Assembly (NCBI GenBank): GCA_934748015.1
Contig: CAKVHF010000001.1
Coordinates: 124,001-188,000 of the forward strand
DNA length: 64,000 nt
Direction of reading: 5' to 3'
Source of the DNA: an uncultured Clostridia bacterium
GTDB taxonomy: Bacteria > Bacillota > Clostridia > Christensenellales > UBA1242
The notes beneath the pieces are model-generated. The model was not told the origin of the DNA. It saw nothing but the letters and a program-made list of their open reading frames with translations, and made no database searches. A program made the position numbers and the translations under genes. Position 1 is the first letter of the stretch, and each line of letters opens with the position of its first letter. Shown in pieces: positions 62,824 to 64,000 of the stretch.

Positions 62824-63273
62824 TTATTTGTACGACTTCAGTGTGCGATCTGTTTCACGCTTGATATCACGTTCTTTCAATGTTTCTTTTTTGTCAAAAG
62901 TATGTTTGCCTTTGCATAGTCCTAGCTCAATTTTAACATTTTTACCTTGAAAATAAACCTTTAGCGGAACGATTGTATAGCCTTTTTCTTTGACCTTTGA
63001 TAATAGTTTAGCAATTTCTTTTTTGTGCAAAAGAAGTTTTCGGTCACGCTTTTCGTCTATATGTGTACTTGTTGCTAGATCAAATTTCTTAACAAACATA
63101 TTCTTAACAAACACTTCTAAGTTGCTAGAAATATACACAAATGACTCGTCTAAACTAACCGAGCCCGCACGGATCGATTTTACCTCAGCACCCAATAGCG
63201 AAATTCCAGCCTCGATGGTGCTTTCTACAAAATAATTAAAATGTGCCTTTTTGTTATTTACAATTATCTTCAT
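62824..63273 (-). CDS. smpB: SsrA-binding protein SmpB
   Basis: 149 residues, OB-fold RNA-binding partner of tmRNA. NKKAHFNYFVESTIEAGISLLGAEVKSIRAGSVSL split by family residues, then FVKNMFVKKFD, KLLLHKKEI, and the Lys/Arg-rich tail (KGKHTFDKKETLKERD). The stop is 8 bp before the tmRNA 5' end, so both are probably one transcript. Its upstream gap holds an imperfect palindrome (63294-63319, TTTTGC/GCAAAA arms) of unknown role. Confidence 0.95.
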   Translation of the reverse strand: MKIIVNNKKAHFNYFVESTIEAGISLLGAEVKSIRAGSVSLDESFVYISSNLEVFVKNMFVKKFDLATSTHIDEKRDRKLLLHKKEIAKLLSKVKEKGYTIVPLKVYFQGKNVKIELGLCKGKHTFDKKETLKERDIKRETDRTLKSYK

Positions 63274-63505
63274 CTTAGCCTAACTTCTTCTTTTGCATAA
63301 TTTTAATTATCGCAAAACCTTGTCGCTTGTCTGACGATTGCTATGCTTATAAATATTTTTTTTTGTAAGCACTATCCGATCGTCTTTGATAGTATAGATT
63401 AAATATTCCAAAAAATCAATATATTTTAAAATATGTAGCAAAATAAATGTAAAAAAAATGTCAATATGTTAAAATAACTATGTATAACAAAAAGGGGAGA
63501 TGTGT

Positions 63506-64000
63506 ATGTTAAAAGATAAAAAAATATTTATTATCAATATGATAGCATTGGCACTGATTGTTGCAATGGATCTAGTGTATATACTTTGTACCAATGTAAC
63601 TAAGCCAGTTAGTGTGACTATTAAGACAATCACAAGTGCGTTATTTGTAGCTACAGGGGTTGTTAATTATATTTATGCACGCAAGTCTGACTTTGAAGCA
63701 AAGAAATATAGCGAGTTTGCACTATGCATGTTGATAGGACTAGTATTTGCAATGCTGGGTGATGTTGTACTAGAGTTCCAGTTTGAGATAGGTGCAGGAC
63801 TATTTGCGTTGGGTCATGTAATGTTTTTAATTTCATATACTAGACTTAATAAGATCAACTGGAAAGACTTGTTGATAATTTGTGGGATAATAGCTGCTGC
63901 ATTACTGATAATTTTCTTGTATGACGGTTTCAATTTCAGCACATTTGATCTTGTTGTGGTTGTTGTATATGCAGTTATAATTAGTTGCATGCTTGGCAAG
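63506..64000 (+). CDS. YhhN/TMEM86-family membrane protein, start only
   Basis: 165 residues to the window edge, still open. Helices at about 8-28, 36-58, 74-94, 98-116, 121-140 and 146-163. The conserved acidic pattern GDVVLEF followed by GAGLFALGHVMFLISY fits the YhhN (lysoplasmalogenase-like) family. Enzyme activity is not proven for bacterial members in general. AAAGGGGAG precedes the ATG at 63506. Divergent from smpB. Confidence 0.75.
   Translation, partial: MLKDKKIFIINMIALALIVAMDLVYILCTNVTKPVSVTIKTITSALFVATGVVNYIYARKSDFEAKKYSEFALCMLIGLVFAMLGDVVLEFQFEIGAGLFALGHVMFLISYTRLNKINWKDLLIICGIIAAALLIIFLYDGFNFSTFDLVVVVVYAVIISCMLGK

Noticed and set aside
1..64000. CRISPR arrays, insertion sequences with transposase, rRNA or tRNA genes
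   Set aside because: Looked for on both strands; no regularly spaced repeats, transposase reading frames, rRNA segments or tRNA clover-leaves with T-loop GTTCRA were seen other than in tmRNA.

Overview
The window is an AT-rich chromosomal segment of an endospore-forming, low-GC Gram-positive bacterium, most likely an uncultured member of the Clostridia. The evidence is a complete spoIIIA operon, Firmicutes-type gene orders (plsX-rnc-smc-ftsY; rimP-nusA-ylxR-ylxQ-infB-rbfA-nrnA-truB; Asp23-nusB-xseAB), strong AGGAGG-type ribosome binding sites, consensus sigma-A promoters and many T-rich hairpin terminators. The standard genetic code fits. I cannot name a species.

Positions 1-15200 look accessory and cell-surface directed: the 3' end of a very large secreted protein with GLUG-like repeats and an NlpC/P60-like C-terminus, a secreted protein of unknown function, a DacF-type carboxypeptidase, a 1186-residue wall/membrane-anchored Ig-like protein, then a 942-residue VirB6/TrbL-like polytopic protein with a long coiled-coil tail followed by two coiled-coil or acidic cytoplasmic proteins. 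I read the last three as part of a possible chromosomal type IV secretion-like machine whose remaining parts would lie upstream of the window.

Positions 15500-23200 are core: phospholipid synthesis start (plsX), RNase III, SMC, FtsY, SecG, RuvX and a DUF1292 protein. At 23250-27350 come two surface proteins that share an N-terminal domain, the second carrying BspA-type leucine-rich repeats. Positions 27800-33300 hold frr-uppS-cdsA-rseP and, at the place where polC normally sits, a protein that keeps only the PolC N-terminal, OB and exonuclease regions. Positions 33300-41400 are the rimP-nusA-infB-truB translation/transcription operon plus an endonuclease IV. Positions 41600-46400 are spoIIIAA-AH, with a SpoIIIAF reduced to its membrane part. 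Positions 46500-52800 hold Asp23-nusB-xseA-xseB-proS and a probably LexA-controlled recN. Positions 53900-58900 are tsaE-tsaB-rimI-hydrolase-murF(membrane)-ddl. Positions 59000-64000 hold a Nudix protein, a spermidine-synthase-like methyltransferase, a small membrane protein, a ZIP metal transporter, tmRNA with smpB, and the start of a YhhN-family protein.

The most unusual signal outside genes is a family of intergenic palindromic elements (near 23970, 38260, 50742, 60613, with variants at 30332 and 62317). Each has an outer stem of about 10-15 bp enclosing two or three consecutive, nearly perfect hairpins, giving a clover-leaf or four-way junction. Two copies share arm sequences with compensatory changes, and one variant is built on an inverted copy of the T-arm of the neighbouring tmRNA gene. 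Several genes usually present in the corresponding gene orders (dxr, accBC, folD, ispA, dxs, spoIVB, ribF, tsaD, full polC) are absent here.
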